Notes: generated by a model not told the origin, from the letters alone. A stretch of 64,000 bases of DNA from JAEZHK01 sp964575255 (GCA_964575255.1 CAZNPZ010000008.1:11622-75621), one strand, 5' to 3'. Numbered from the stretch's first letter, positions 6,984 to 21,900 are shown. A program made the numbers and translations.

Positions 6984-9900
6984 ATGTGGAAATCAAGCGG
7001 ATTCGGAAGCAGGGCGAAGCGGCGCCGTTATTGGAAGAAGACACTTCTTCTGTTTTCACTGGTGTTCGCCATGGTTCTGAGCATGATGGCGGTCATCGTG
7101 GAAACGGGGGCCGTCGCATCAGCTTCCTCAATGGAGGAGCAGCAGGCTTCGCCGTCTTCGGACGGCGGAGCCTCGTCTGCTTCTTCCGGGGATGATTCCA
7201 GATCCGCTTCATCCGGTTCGGACCGGTCTGACGACGGAGCGTCCGGTTCGGATCGGTCCGCCGCCGGATCGTCTGGTTCGGATCAAACCGCTTCCGAATC
7301 ATCCGGTTACTCGGGCCATTCAGAATGCGGATCATCTGGTGACGCGGATTCCGGGTCCGGCGAGAGCGCCGAGAAGAAGTCCGCGCCCGCGGTCGAAGCG
7401 CCATACGAGCCGGATACTTCGGACGAGGCGATGACCGACAGCGCGCAGGACGAGCCGGAGCAGACCGACGACGAAACGCTGACAGACGACACCGGGGACG
7501 AGCCAGAGACCGGTGATGAGGCGCTGACGGACGACGCCGGGGACGAGCCAGAAACCGGTGATGAGGCGCTGACGGACGACGCCGGGGACGAGCCAGAAAC
7601 CGGTGATGAGGCGCTGACGGACGACGCGCAGGATGAGCCTGAGACCGGTGNNNNNNNNNNNNNNNNNNNNNNNNNNNNNNNNNNNNNNNNNNNNNNNNNN
7701 NNNNNNNNNNNNNNNNNNNNNNNNNNNNNNNNNNNNNNNNNNNNNNNNNNATGAGGCGCTGACGGACGACGCGCAGGATGAGCCTGAAACCGGTGATGAG
7801 GCGCTGACGGACGACGCGCAGGATGAGCCTGAGACCGGTGATGAGGCGCTGACGGACGACGCCGGGGACGAGCCAGAAACCGGTGATGAGGCGCTGACGG
7901 ACGACGCGCAGGATGAGCCTGAAACCGGTGATGAGGCGCTTACGGACGACACCGGGGACGAGCCAGAGACCGGTGATGTGACCCTGACGGACGACGCGCA
8001 GGACGAGCCTGAGACCAGTGATGAGGCATTGGCGGATGACACAGGGGATGAGCCGGNNNNNNNNNNNNNNNNNNNNNNNNNNNNNNNNNNNNNNNNNNNN
8101 NNNNNNNNNNNNNNNNNNNNNNNNNNNNNNNNNNNNNNNNNNNNNNNNNNNNNNNNAGACTGGCGACGGGGCGCTGACGGACGACGCGCAGGACGAGCCG
8201 GAGACTGGCGATGAGGCGCTGGAAGACGACGCGCAGGACGAGCCGGAGACTGGCGACGGGGCGCTGACGGACGACGCGCAGGACGAGCCGGAGACTGGCG
8301 ACGAAGCGCTGGAAAACGACACCGACGGCATTACTTCAGACGATGCGGGCGATCTGCCCGATGATACCGATTCGGAGGTAGCACCGGAGGGCAGCGCACA
8401 GGTGATGGCGCTGGCCGCACACCTGGCGTCCGGTGTCGATGCGAAGGGCGGAACCGAAACCGCCGGCGCGAAGGACACGGTCGAGGCCTACATGATCCCC
8501 GCCGGCAGCGCGTACATCAAAGAGGCGGCAGGCCTTCTCACCTACAAAAACACCGAGACCGGCAACGCCATCCAGAACGCGCTGCAGGATGCGCTGACCA
8601 CGGCGCGGGACGCCGTCAACAAGACCGCGACCATCGTGGTCGCAAACGGCACCTACAACAACGGCGTCAACCTGAACGCTTCGTCCGGTTCGACGCTGGG
8701 CGATCTGATCCTGTCCATCTTCGGCAGCGCCGACGCCGCCAAAGAGGTCACGCTGAGAATCGTCGCCGAGGACGCGCTGGACAGCGCCGGCAACATCACC
8801 GCCAATTCCGCGGGCGGCGTGCAGGTGGACGGCTCGGTCGACATCAGCGGCCTGGACGTGGTGCTGGCGGGGCTGTACTTCTCCACCCGCGCGATGGTCA
8901 CGGTCAGCGACGCGGACAGCTTTTCCTACTACGGCACCAAGCAGTCCGACGACGTGGACATCACGGCTAAAAACGTCAAGTCCAAAATCAAGGTGGACCT
9001 GGGCGCAGGGGATGATAAGGCGTCCATCAAGATCAAGCAGGCGCCGACCATCTCGGCCAGCATGACCATCACCCCGGAGATGGGCGAGGACGCCTCGTCG
9101 CTGTTCGAGGCGTTGAAGTCCTTCGACCTCTCCAAGATCTCCGACCTTGCGCCGGATCTCCTGTCCGCGATCCAGACCCTCCTGGGCGACATCAATGACG
9201 CGGTCTCCGGCATGGTTTCGACCGACGTGCTTTCCGTCGAGATCGACGGCGGCCTCGGCGACGACCAGATCGCAATCAAGAACATCAACTCCACCGACCT
9301 GACGTTTGCCTCCTCGGAAACCGGCAGCACCTACGGCTTCGCGATCGACCTCTCCCAGGTCGATACCACCGTCCGTGGCGGCGCGGGCAGCGACGTCCTC
9401 ACGGCCAACGGCGGCATGGAACTGACTTTCGGCCGCAAGGTGATCTCCTCGCTGATGGAATACGTGGCGGATGAGTTCGACTTTGAGAAGAGCACCCTCC
9501 ACCTTTACGGCGGCGACGGCGATGACCTGATCTGCGTGGATTCCACCGCGGCGTTCCCGTCGTTCGCGGGCGTGGACGTGGACGTGGCGGGTGGCGCGGG
9601 GTTCGACCGGCTGCACCTGACCGGCAAGCTCAATGACAAGATCGACGCCGCGAGCCGCATCACCGGCAACACCGCCGAACTGACCGTCGAGGCGCTGGCC
9701 GAGATCAGCTTCCTCGGCGACCTGACCGAGGCGCTCACGATCCCCTTTGCCAAGCAGATGGTCGTGGGCATCACCGGGATTGACGCCTACACCGACGCGC
9801 TCAGAAACAAGAACACCGTGCAAATTTCTTCCGCCGCCACCCCGATCGCGGCGCAGTCGTTCACCGACTACGTGCTGGACGTGAACGGCGCAGTCAACTT

Positions 9901-12900
9901 TGATACCACCGGTATCTTCCAGATTCCGACCGGCGGCCTGTTCCTGACCAACCTCATCGCGGACGGCGGCGACAGCCTGAAAATCGACAAGCTGGTCGCC
10001 CCCGCCTTCAACCTGATGTTGTCCGGAAACGAAATCACCATCAACGGAAACGTCCAGGGCAAGAACGTGCTGGTCAACTCCGTCGTGACCGACATCCCGG
10101 TCGCCAAGATCGATCAGAGCATCGTCGAGGACGACCTGAACGAAGAGAACACCGTCGAAGTCGAAGTAGGCCTTTACAAGGCGAACGCAGCTTCCAAGAT
10201 CACCATCACCTCCGCCGCAAGCATCGCGGCCTCCGAGGTGATCGACCTGCTCGCCAGCCTGACGCTGGACAAGCCCTTCCTGCCCACCGGGGACACCTTC
10301 AACCCGTTCACGCTGAAGCTGGGCGAAGTCAAGATCGACATCCTGGGCGACATGACCGCGGGCGGCTCCATCCACGCCGACGCGGTGTACGCCTCCACCG
10401 TCCAGGTCACCAACGGTATCCTGAAGGCGATCCTGCCGTTCGCGGTGGGCGCGGTCACCGGGGACACGCGGGTCAACGTCGGCGGAGACGCCTCGCTGAA
10501 CGCCGGCGCGGGCGTGAAGCTCCGCGCAGATTCCGACATCACCGTGGAGGCCGAATCCACGATGGGCTCCCTTAAGTTCTCGCTGGCGCTCGCAATCGTG
10601 CAGGCAGACACCCATGTCACGGTGGGCGGGAACGCTTCGGTCGACGCGGACGGCGACGTGAAGCTTGCAGCGGTGAGCGCCGTTCACGCCGAAGCCGCAT
10701 CCATCGGCAAGGCGCCGAACATGCTGGCACTCAAGCCGCAGACTGGCGTATACATCGCGGGCTGCTTCCTGTTCCAGTCGACCGACGCGTCCATCACAGG
10801 CAACGCGTCCGTCTCCTCCGGCACGGATCTTGACCTTCTGTCCGCCGCGCGGCAGTACAGCGCGACGACCTCCGTCTCCATCCCGGCTTCCGAGAAAACC
10901 GAGGGCGGCGAGGATTCTCTGATCCCGACCGATCAGATCAAGCTGACCAGCATCGTGCCCTTTGTGGAAAAACTGCTGAAAGTGGAAAAAGCCCCGAACC
11001 AGACCGCGTTCGGCAAGATCGTCGCCGGCGTCACCGGCAGCAACTCCCTTGGAAACAAGTTCACCGACGCCACCAAGACCGCAAAACCCAACACGACGCC
11101 GGAGAGTTCCAAGCAGGTCTGCGGCGCCCTGGCGCTTGCTTACGCCGGGAACGAGAACGCCGCGCTGATCAACACCACCGGCAGCGTGACGGCGGATGGC
11201 ACGCTCGGCGTCAAGGCGCTTTCAAGCACCGTCAACCGCGTGCGCGCGGACGGCTCGCTCTATAAGACCCCGCTCAGCCAGGCGGAGGACGCGAAGAATT
11301 CCGTCGGCGCTGGCATCGCGATCGCGATCACCAACCATGTGAACAACGCGAAGGTCATCGCGGGCACGATTGCCGCCGATGGGCTTGACGTCGTCGCCGA
11401 CACCGGGCGGATCGTCTCCTCGACGATCTCAAAGTCCGGCCACATCCCGAAGACCTCCGACTTCGGCCTGGGCGGCGCGGTCAGCGTGCATGTGGTCGTG
11501 GCGCACAACGAGGCGCTGGTCGGAAGCGGCGCGACATATGACGTGTCGGGCGGACAAGTAAACGTTCTGTCGACCGGCGCCGGCATGTTCACCACCGTGG
11601 CTGACGCGTCCGGCAAGCGCGAGACGCCCAGCCTTGACTTCGCGGGCATCTCGATCCCGCTGAAACCCACCACCGGCAGCGCGACCGGCAGCGTGGGCAT
11701 CGGCGCAGGGATCGCGGTCAGCGTGACCGGCGTTGACTTCCTCGCGAAAGTGGAGGACGGCGTCCGCTTCGGCACGTCGCCTGTCGCCTCCGCTTCCATC
11801 AAGTCGTCGTTCACCGGCACCGAGACGGTTTTCGCCGCGGCGGGTGCCGCGGGCGGCAAGTCCATCGTGCCGGTATTGGCGCTGGCCATCTCCGGCATTT
11901 CCTCCGAAGCGTATCTGGGCAAACAGGCCGGGACGCTGACCGCGACTGGCGACGTAGCCGTTTCTGCGCTTGGCAAGATGATCCGCACCGTCGACGCGGA
12001 CGCCGCTGCGGCGGGCAGCAGCGTGGGCGTCGGCGCTTCGTTTGGCATCGCGATTCTGAACGACAGCGCGGAGGCGACGTTGAAGCGCAGCGTGACGGCA
12101 GACAACGTGTCGGTTGACGCCAGTTCTGCCAGCCGCCTGACGCTGACCACCAAGGCCAGCGCCGTCGGCGCGACCCCACCGACCAGCACCTCCTCCGGAG
12201 ACGCCGCGCCCGGCAAGACGCAGGAAGATTACGACAAAATGAAGGACGGCGATCTGCCGCTGGACGACAACGGCGACGACATGCGCTCGTTGTTCAACGA
12301 AGGCGAAGCCGACCAGATGGCCGACAGGAATACCCAGGCCGCCGCCAACCTCGCCGCTGGCGCGAACACGAAGAACGTCAATTCCACCGCGGTCAATAAC
12401 CTCTCCGCGAATCGCCCGAAGGCGGAGACCAATGAAGGCAGCATTCAGGTGGCCGCGACGCTGGCGCTCTCCATTTTCTCCAACAACGCCTTGTCCTCGC
12501 TGGGCGACGGCTTAACCGTGACCGCCGGGAAGCAGGCGCGCGTACGCTCATTGAACGACACCGACTCGGTCATCTCCGCCAATGCCAGCGCCACCAATTC
12601 CACCACCGGCGTCGGCGTCGCGGTGGCGATCAACTACGTGCGCTACCAGAACAAGGCGAAGATCGGCGACGCCCGGATCCGCGCGAAATCGCTGCTGGTC
12701 GAGGCAGACATCGTCGAGGCGGAGAACAAAAAGACCGCGGAGGAGGTCATCGCGAGCCTGCTGACCTACTTCGCGACCACGGACGGCACGGAACTTCTCG
12801 TGAACGCGCTCCTGAACGTCGAAGGGCAGGCGAGTCTGGACGCGCTGCTCCGCGCGAACGGCACCTATGGTGCGGATTACGCGTCGCTGACCGCGGCGCA

Positions 12901-15900
12901 GAAACTGGCGCTCCAGCAGCTTATTATAAAGGAACTGACCGATCAGCTGGTCAGCGGGCAGCGCGGCAACACCGCGAACGCGCTTTTGAGCGGGCTGATC
13001 GAGTCCACCCTCAAGGACTTCTTTGAGACGCTGACCGATCCCGACTTCATCCTTTCGATGATTCTGGGCACCGAGGATGATTCGATCAATAGCCTGCTCG
13101 ACCAACTCCTGCTCAAGGGCAAGGTGACGGCGTCCGCCATCGAAGAAGCGGTGACGCTGACACTGGCCGCCAAGTTCGGCAACCCCGGCGAGCTGGACGG
13201 CGTCGGTTGCCTGATCTCCACCTCCGCCATCTCCGGCGTTGGCGCGGCCAACGTGGGCGTCGCGGGCTCCGCAGCCATCGCAGTGGTGGACAACGAGACC
13301 GAGGCGTCCATCGCGTCAAGGACGGGCTCAGTCGGTGACGACATCGTCGTGGACGAGGACGCGGTGATCGCGGCCAGGGCCGCGCAGAAGGTTTACACCA
13401 CCGCGACCGCCTCCGCCGACAAGAACGGCAAGGCCGTCAAAGACAACAACAACTCCTCCGGCACGTCGGTCGGCGTCGGCGCTTCCGCGGCGATCTCGAT
13501 CATCGACGTGGACGCGACCGCGTCCGTGGGTGCATACCGGTCGGTAAAGGCCGGGACGCTCGCGGTCACTTCGGAGGCGCGAAACGACATTGATTCCGTC
13601 TCGATCGCCGGTTCTGACCCGATCGCCCGCAGGGAAGCGGTCAAAGTCATCACGCCGGGCATCGGCCAGGAAGTGCAGCAGCAGGACGCCAACAACACTA
13701 CCACCAAGGACATTTCGGTGGACGCGGCGGTCGCGCTGGCGGTGATCACCAACAACGTGCTGGCAACGGTTCTTGACCACGCGACCATTCAGACCACGGG
13801 CCTCGATACGATCAAGACAGGCGTGGTGTCTGACGCGGGCGTGGAGGAAATGGTCAACTTCCTGCTCAGCGCCTATCAGCGCGGGCAGACCAGGGCAGCG
13901 GCCTCCGGCTTCGCAGTCGGCGGCGGCAAGGCGGCGGTCGGCGCGGCCATCGCGGTCAACATCACGATGTCCGACGTCCGGGCATCGTTCGCGGGAACCG
14001 GTACGGTCAGCGGCAGCGCGAAGATCACCGCGCTCACCTCCAATGAGGATGAAGCGAACGCGCTGGCCACCGTGGTCGGCGCGAGCCTCGACCGCTACTT
14101 TGACCGGCTGCGCACGGCACTCCGGCTTGGCTCGGTCGGGTCGGGCGAATCCACCGGCAAGACCAACGCGATGATCGTCAACAAGATCAACGGCTTCCTG
14201 CCCAAGGCGACAGGGCTGCTCGCCAATGTACCGTTCTCGGCGAAGCTGTTCGAGCTGCTCGGCCTCAAGACGCCCGCCGCGCCTTCGTCCTCAACCGCGA
14301 ACAACGCGGCGACGAGCAACGCGGGATCGGGCGCGACCAGTCAGCCGACGGACGAAAGCGCGAAGAAGGAACAGAGCATCAACCTGGCGGCGGCGTTCGG
14401 CGTCAACATCACCAACCACTGCGCGACCGCCGAGATGACCGGAAGCCTCACCGCGAAGCACGCGACGGTCAGCGCGGCCGACCGCAGCAACTTCCGCACC
14501 ACCGGCAGCGGCGCGACGGTGACCATGCCTTCCGAGCAGAATCAGAACAACATCGCGCTGGGCGTCGCGGTGACGGTCAACAAAAATAAAGCCGTTTCGA
14601 CGGTCGGCGGCACGCTGACCGCGACCGGCGGCACCACCCATCATAATGGAAAGATTCAGGTGACCAGCGTCACCACGCAGAACATGGACGGCGCGTACCG
14701 GGGTCTCCTGGGCGCGCAGGCGATCGCCTGCTCCGTCGCGGGCAGCGGCGGCAAGGTGGGCCTCGCGGGCGCGGTCGCGGTCATGGTCGCGAACGCCCAG
14801 TCCATCGCCCAGATCGCGGAGAACGCGCTGGTGACCGGCGGCGCGATCACCGTCTCGGCCACCGACAAGTCCAAGCTGGCGGTACGCGCCGGCAGTGTCA
14901 GCGCGACGGGTGCGTCCGTCGGCGTCGGCGCGTCGTTCGCCCTGATCTACGCGGGCAACGTCACCCGCGCAACCATCGGGAAGAACGCGCACGTGACCGG
15001 CGACAGCCTGAAGCTCTCCGCCGAAAAGCTACGGGTGGATTCCAGCGATTATCAGTTCCCGCTGAACATCTCTACGCTGTTCACGGTGGACGCGGACACT
15101 GAGCACTCCGGCCTCGTCAACCTCAAGACCAGCGGCGGGTACGCGCTGGAACTGAACCTGGGCATGGACGATGTCTTGAAGACGCTGGACATGCTGAACT
15201 TCCTGGCCTCCGTCAACTACTACGTTGAATCCATCGCGGGTTCCGTCGTCGGCAGTGCCGACGCCAAGGCGGCGCTGGCCGGTTCGGTTGCGATGCTGTT
15301 TACGGACAATGAAACCGTTGCCGAGGTGGGCGACGGCGCGGTGATTGCGCTGTCGAACGGCGACTTTGACATGGACGCGTCCAGCGACACTGTTTCACGG
15401 CTCATCGGCGGCGCGGTCGCGGCGACCACCGGCAAGGCCGGCGTGGGCGTCAACATCGCGGCGCTGGCGGACAACGACGTCGTGCGCGCCTCGATCGGCG
15501 CGGGCGCGAAGATTTCCGCGAGCGGGAATCTTACTGTGGACGCGAAGGCCGCGTCCGACACCTGGGCCGTCACGATCGCCGCTGCGGCGTCGACCGGAAA
15601 CGGGCCGTCGATCGGCGGCGGCATCAACGTGATCGTGTCCGGGAACAAGGTGTGGGCTGGCGCTCTGGACGATAACGGGGCGACCGCTGGCGGCGAACAG
15701 CTGACCGGGGGCGGGGACGTCCGGATTTCCGCCGACAACATCGCGAAGATGACCTTGATCTCGGCGTCGGTGGGCGTCGGCGCGGGCGTGGCCGCGGGCG
15801 GTACGGCGGCGGCGATCGTTACCAATAATAACACCCAGGCCGCGCTGGGCGCGGGCGCGAAGTTGACCGCAGACAAGGGCGTTGTGATCAGCGCCACGAG

Positions 15901-18900
15901 CGACGAGACGATGCTGGACATCCTCGCGTCGCTGTCCGGCAGCACCGGGAAAGTCGCGGCGGCGGGCACGCTGGGCGTACTGGTTTCCCAGTCGCTGACC
16001 CAGGCGTCCGTCGGGTCTTACGCGGAGGTGACCGCGAAGGGCGGCAGCGCCCAGATCACCGCCGAGGGCGATGTGAAACAGGTGGTCGTGCTGGCCGCGG
16101 TGTCGGGCAGCACCGGCAGCGCCGCCGTGGGCGGAACGGTCAATGTGGGCGTGTTCGATCACACGGTCAATACCCTGATCGGCGACGGCGCGAAGATCAG
16201 GGCGCTGCGGCTCGCGCAGGGCGACAACGTGATCGTGAGCGCGAAGGCAAACAACCAGACGATTCTGATCACCATCGCGGGCTCGGCCAGTACCTCCAGC
16301 GCGGCGATCGCAGGCGCGATCCCGGTGGTTGTGATCTCCGACAAGATCCACGTCGAGGTGGGCAAGTACGTCATCATCGAGGCGGGCGACACCATTGCGA
16401 TCATCTCCCACGCCGAGAGCGGCGTGTACAACATCGCCGGTTCCGTGGCGGTCTCCGCAGGCCAGGCGGGCGCGGGCGCGACCATTGCGACGCTGGTGAT
16501 CGGAAACCATGTCGACACCAAGATCGGCGACTACGCCGAGTTGATCGCGCACGCGGTCAAAGTGGACGCGGCGCTCCCGGCGGGCGTGCAGCTGCCTAAC
16601 CGGACGGATCGGCGCAGGGGCGTTCTGATCAGCGCGACCGCGAATTCGAGCCTCGCGATGATATCCGGCAGCGGCGCGGCCACCACCGGCAACGCGGCGG
16701 TTGCGGGCGTCGTCAACACACTAATCTTGAAAAACAGCGTGAAATCAACGGTGGGGAACCACGTCAAGATTGTCGCGGGCAGGGCGTCTGCGGATCAAAG
16801 TTCAGAAGAGACTGGAGAAGGCGAGGTTCTGGTTGAATCCGACGACGACTCACACATAGTTAACCTTGCCGGGTCGGTATCTGCATCGTCCGGCGCGGGA
16901 GTAGGCGCTTCCGTCGTCGTCATGGTGTATGACAAGCAGATGGAAGCCTCCGTTGGCGATTTCGGTCTGATCCTCGCGACCGGCGATGTGACCGCGCAGG
17001 CGATCTCCAATGACGAAGTGTATCTGCTTGCGCTCAGCTTCGCAGGCGGCGGCAACGCGGGCGTCGCGGTCGGCGCGAGCGCTTTGGTGTTTGAAAACGA
17101 CCTGCTCGCAAAACTCGGCGGCAGCATCATCTCCGGCGGCAATGTGCTTGTGAAGGCCAAGAGCGATACCACGATGGTGAACGTCGCGGTTGCGGTCGCC
17201 GTCAGCGGCACCGCGGCCGTCACCCCCATCGCGATCCTGACTTACTTTGAGGGCACGACCCAGGCGCAGATCGCGAATGCCGCGTCCATCAATGCGGACG
17301 GCGCGGTCACGGTGAGCGCCGATTCCAAGGAATTCATCACCTCCGACGCGGCGGGCGTCAGCGCGTCCGGCACGGCGAGCGTCTCCGGCACGGTGGATCT
17401 GATCCTCTCCAAGCAGAAGACCATCGCCATGACCGGGACGGGCGTTACGATTGACGCGGCCGCTCTCGCGGTCGGCGCGAAGGACGACTACCAGTTGGTC
17501 GGCGTCGTCGTGACCGCCGCGGGCAGCGGCACCGCCGGCGTGGCGATCACCGCGCTCATCAGCATTCTCCACAACACCACCAGCGCCATCATCGGAACCG
17601 GCAACGACATCGCGACCGATACCGGCGACGTGTCGGTTACCGCCACGGCGACGCGCGACATCGGCAGTTATGCTGGAACTGTCGCGGGCGGTCAGGCGGG
17701 TGTCGGCGGCACGCTGATGGTCGTGGTTGCGGGTGGAAAGATGAAGCAGGACGCCGCCGATCAGTTGAACGGCAGTTTCTCGTCCGACGACTTCATGGAC
17801 GATACATTCTCCTCCGGCAACGGCATGGCGTCCGAATATGAGAAGGACGACGTCGGCACGATGCTGGAAGGCGACGGCGACAAACAGTCCCAGACCCACG
17901 TGGGCGGCGGATCGTCCTTTGACGGAACCGGCGGATACAAGGATGACGGCGTATCCGGCGATGTGGATCTTGATTCCGACGCGGACGCCGACAACAGCGG
18001 CGCGACCGCGCCTGGCGCGGATTCCAATTTCGACGAGAGCAAGAACGACGACCTGAACGACGCTTCCGGCATCGGCTCCGCGAAGCCGACCTACGCGCCG
18101 CTGGACGCGACGACCGCCATCGTCGGAGCGAACACAATTATTAATTCGAAGCGTGACATCACTGTGACGGCGACCGACACACTCGTCGCGGATCTCTTCG
18201 CCGGTACGATCACTGGCGGCGCGTATGCGGCGGTGGGCGCGGGCGTCGCGGTCGCGGTGCTGTACTCCAACGTAGAGGCCTCGGTGGGAGACGGCGCGAA
18301 GCTGTCCGCCGGGCGCGACATCAAGATTCTGGCGACCGCCGGTTCGACGCCGGTGGACGACACCGATACGGAACGCACCGGCGCGCTGGAAGGCAGTTTC
18401 GGGAAGAGTTCTTCGAACCCGATCGACCTGACCAAGCGTTCGATCCGCGTGATCTCGATCACCGGCGGCGGCGCGCTGGTGGGCGTCTCGGTCTCGCTGG
18501 CTTCGGTGAACGTGTTCTCGACCGTCAAGGCGACCCTGGCGGGCGATGTGATCAAGGCGGCGACGCTCACTGTCAAGGCGACCTGCGATTACCCGAACGT
18601 GCTGGCGGCGACCGTCACGGCCTCCGGCGGCGGCGTCGCGGTGGGCGCATCCATCGCCGCGACTGTATTTGGCGCGACGGTTGAGTCCTCCATCACGGGC
18701 ACCGCGAACATTTCAAACACTTCGGACATCAAGGTCTCTTCGAGGCTGAACGCCAATCCGGTCGTGGGCGCGGGCGCGTTCGCGGTGGGCGGCGTTTCGG
18801 CGAACGGCGCGATCGCGCTGGTGGTCAACCTGTCGAATGTGGAAACCTTCATCGGCGGGGGCGTGACCATCAGCCGCCACGGCTCCAGCGCCGTGGCTGT

Positions 18901-21900
18901 GAACGCCGACGTAGATACCACCGCCCGCGCATACATCCTGAGCGTGGCACTTGCCCCCGGCGGCCCGGCGATCGCGCTTTCGGCGGCGGTCTCCGTGATC
19001 AAGCCGGAAGTACTCACCTACATCGGCACGACACCGACCGGCCACACCGCGAATCCCTCCGCGAGCGGCTCCGACGGCAGCGTGAAGGCTTCCTCCGTCA
19101 AAGTGACAAGCGATGTGTACAGCTACGCGCAGTCGTTGATTGCCGCGTTCTCCGCGGGCGATCCTTCGGTCAACGGCAATGTGCTGCTGGTCTTCAACTT
19201 CACCGACGCCGTCGCCTCGCTGCACGGCGCGAACGTGACCGCGGACACCGTTGACATCGACGCGTACATGGATTCAACCGCCAAGTCGCTCGTGCTGGCC
19301 GGAACGGTCGGCCTGTCCACTGCGATCGGCGTGACGGTCAGCTACGTAGGCCTGCGCTCCACCAACATCGCGCAGATTGACGGATCGGTCGTCTCCGCAC
19401 ACGCGGTCAACGTCTACGCCGGTAGAGCCTTGCTGGCGAACTCCGCGAAGGCGGAGGCGACGGCGGTCGCCGGGAACATCGGCCTCGTCTCTGTCGGCCT
19501 CAACGCCGCCATCGCGGACAACAAGGCGCAGAACTTCGCGGAGATCATTGGCGGATCCATCAACGCGGATTCCGTCCTGAACGTATACGCCTACGGCAAG
19601 GCGACCGCGGAAGCCAAGGTCTTCGGCGTCTCCGTCGGCGGCATCAACGTCGCGGGCACGTTCGTACTGGCTCTCCTTCGAAGCGAGCAGAAAGCGATCA
19701 TCTCCGGCGGCGATATCGATGCCGGTGCGCTGAACGTCAAATCCTATTTCAACAACGCGGCGGGCGATACCGCGAAGGCTGAGATCATGACCGGCAGCGG
19801 CGGCATCATCAGCCTGACGGCCAACATGGCGCTGGCCTATGGCCGCGCGTCCTCGATCGCCTCCGTCGCCCCGGCGTCGCTTGATGTCACAGGCAGCGCA
19901 TATATTGGAAGCTACGGCTTCCAGCAGGTGTCCGCGGACATCAACAACCTCGTGGATGTTTCCTACATCGGCGCCGCGGTGATGGTCGGCCTCGCGTTCG
20001 CGCAGGGCGAATTCACCGCCTCGCTGACCGTGCCGAACGGGGCCGCGGCGGTGGACGCGACCACCGGAGCCCTGACGGTCGAAACCATCTACAACGCGAA
20101 GGCGGTCAGTCTGGTCACCCCGTCCGCAGGCGGCGTCAGCGTCAACGCAGTCGGCGCGAAGGCGAACGTCGCGGTCGCGCTGGTTTCCTCCAATGCAAGC
20201 GCCTTTATCGACGGCAGCGGCACGCTGGACGCGGACAGCGTTACAGTGCTCGCAAGGGGCGTAACATCGTCTCTCGCGGAAGTCAGGTCGCCCACGTTCC
20301 AGGCGGGCGTCGCGACGATCGCCGTCAACGCGATGCTGTCCAAACTCGCCGCGGTCCAGAAGGCCTACATCCTGGGCACGGGCATCGTCGGCGCGGGCAG
20401 CGTCTCGGTCACTTCCGAACTCAACAAGGACAAGAGCACCGCGGCATCCTCGAAGCTGAATGCCAACGGTGGCAGCACATCCATGGGCTTACTTGACGTC
20501 CGCGCGAATATCGCGGTCGCGCTGGCGGACTCTGAGAGTTACGCGTTCGTGACGGGCGCGGCGATCAGTTGCACAACATTGACCGTCGTGAACGAAGCTT
20601 CTTCCATTGCGTTTGCGAAAGTGGAGCCCACGTCCTTCACCGCTTCCTACATCAGCCTGGGCCTCAACGCGCTGTTCGCCTATGCGAACGGTGACTTCCG
20701 CGCAACCATCGTGACCAGCGGCGCTTCGATGACGCCAGGCACGGTGAGCGTTTCAAACACCTACACGGCTTCATCCGACGCCGACACCACGCAGTCCCCG
20801 GTCAGCGCGGACTTCTCTGTCATCAGCGGCAAGATCAACCTGGCTGTCGCCTTGACGGGTTCCAACGCCGAGTCCGGCATCTTGGGCAGCACAGCCTCCA
20901 TGATCGCGGACGGCATCCTGACTGCGGCGCAGCTCGCGGCGTCGGGCGTCTCCGGCATGGGCGGAGCATTGAATGCTTCCAATGTAAGCGTCACGGCGAC
21001 CGGCACGGCGACGGCGACCTCGACGGTCGCGCTGACCACGCTGTCGCTGGGTTATGCTTCGGTGGGCGTCAACGTGCTGGTTTCCAAGGTGACCGCCACC
21101 CAGAACACCTTCATCAAAGGCGCAAGCATCACCGGAAGCGCCGTGACGGTTTCTTCCATTCTGAACAACAATTCGACCCCCGCGGCGCAGTCGACGCTGA
21201 AGGGAAACGCGATCAGCGTGACGCTCTACGGCGGGAAGGCCAATACGGCAACCGCCATCTCGGACGCGATCAACCACGCGTACCTGGACGATTGCGCGAT
21301 CGACATCACCGGCGCGCTGTCGGTTTCCGCGACGGGCAACAGCATCGCGCTGGCGAATGTGGCGCAGGGTTCGGGCGTCGGGCTTGCGACAGTCGGCCTG
21401 ACCGTGGTCTATGCCGAAGCCAGCGGCGATTACAAGGCGTACATCAATACGTCGAGCGGCAAGCTGGTCAAGGCCGGCAACGTCACGGTCGGCCTGACCC
21501 ATACGGCAAGCGCCAAAGCCACCACGACCCAGTCGGCGGGCGGTGTACAGGGCAGCCTGGTTTCCGGCGAGACCAACACCGCCACCGCGAAGATCACCGA
21601 TACTTCATCCGCGGCGATTACGGGTACAGGCAGCCTTCAGGCGAACGACGCGCTCATCGTCAGCGCGACCGGAACAGGCATCGCACTGGCGGAGGTTGAG
21701 TCGCCCACCGTGGCGCTCTCCGGCGTCCGCGTCGTCGCCAACGTGCTGTACGCGACGCTTGGATCCGAGCAGAAGGCGTACATCGCCACAGACAACATTA
21801 AGGCCAATACCATCTCGGTCACTTCCAACTACAACCAGAACGTCACGGACGTGGACGACGGCGGCGCGCACGCGGTGCTGCGCGGCACGGGCGTTTCCGT

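Larger units (their letters stand above)
7425..8330 (+). repeat. 45-bp tandem repeats encoding an acidic 15-residue unit
   Basis: The unit encodes GDEALTDDAQDEPET, with variants carrying AGDEPET, TGDEPET, EDDAQ or GDGAL. The repeats lie just after the signal peptide and low-complexity region of the giant protein. Two 100-N gaps interrupt the array, so its true copy number is unknown. The unit has about seven acidic side chains per 15 residues and would form an extended, strongly negative stalk. Confidence 0.95.

Noticed and set aside
7650..8160. Frameshifts inside the giant gene
   Set aside because: The frame changes coincide exactly with two 100-N runs, so they reflect gaps of unknown length rather than real mutations.
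7425..8330. CRISPR-like array
   Set aside because: The repeats are directly adjacent, in frame and coding, with no spacers and no cas genes nearby.
7093..8478. Minus-strand frame of 461 codons across the acidic repeats
   Set aside because: It is the antisense shadow of a 45-bp repeat, so it stays open for repeat reasons, and it has no ribosome site or recognisable composition.
8336..10687. Minus-strand frame of 783 codons
   Set aside because: Antisense shadow of the giant gene in GC-rich DNA; its translation is low-complexity (Val, Asp, Gly, Arg, His) with no family motif.
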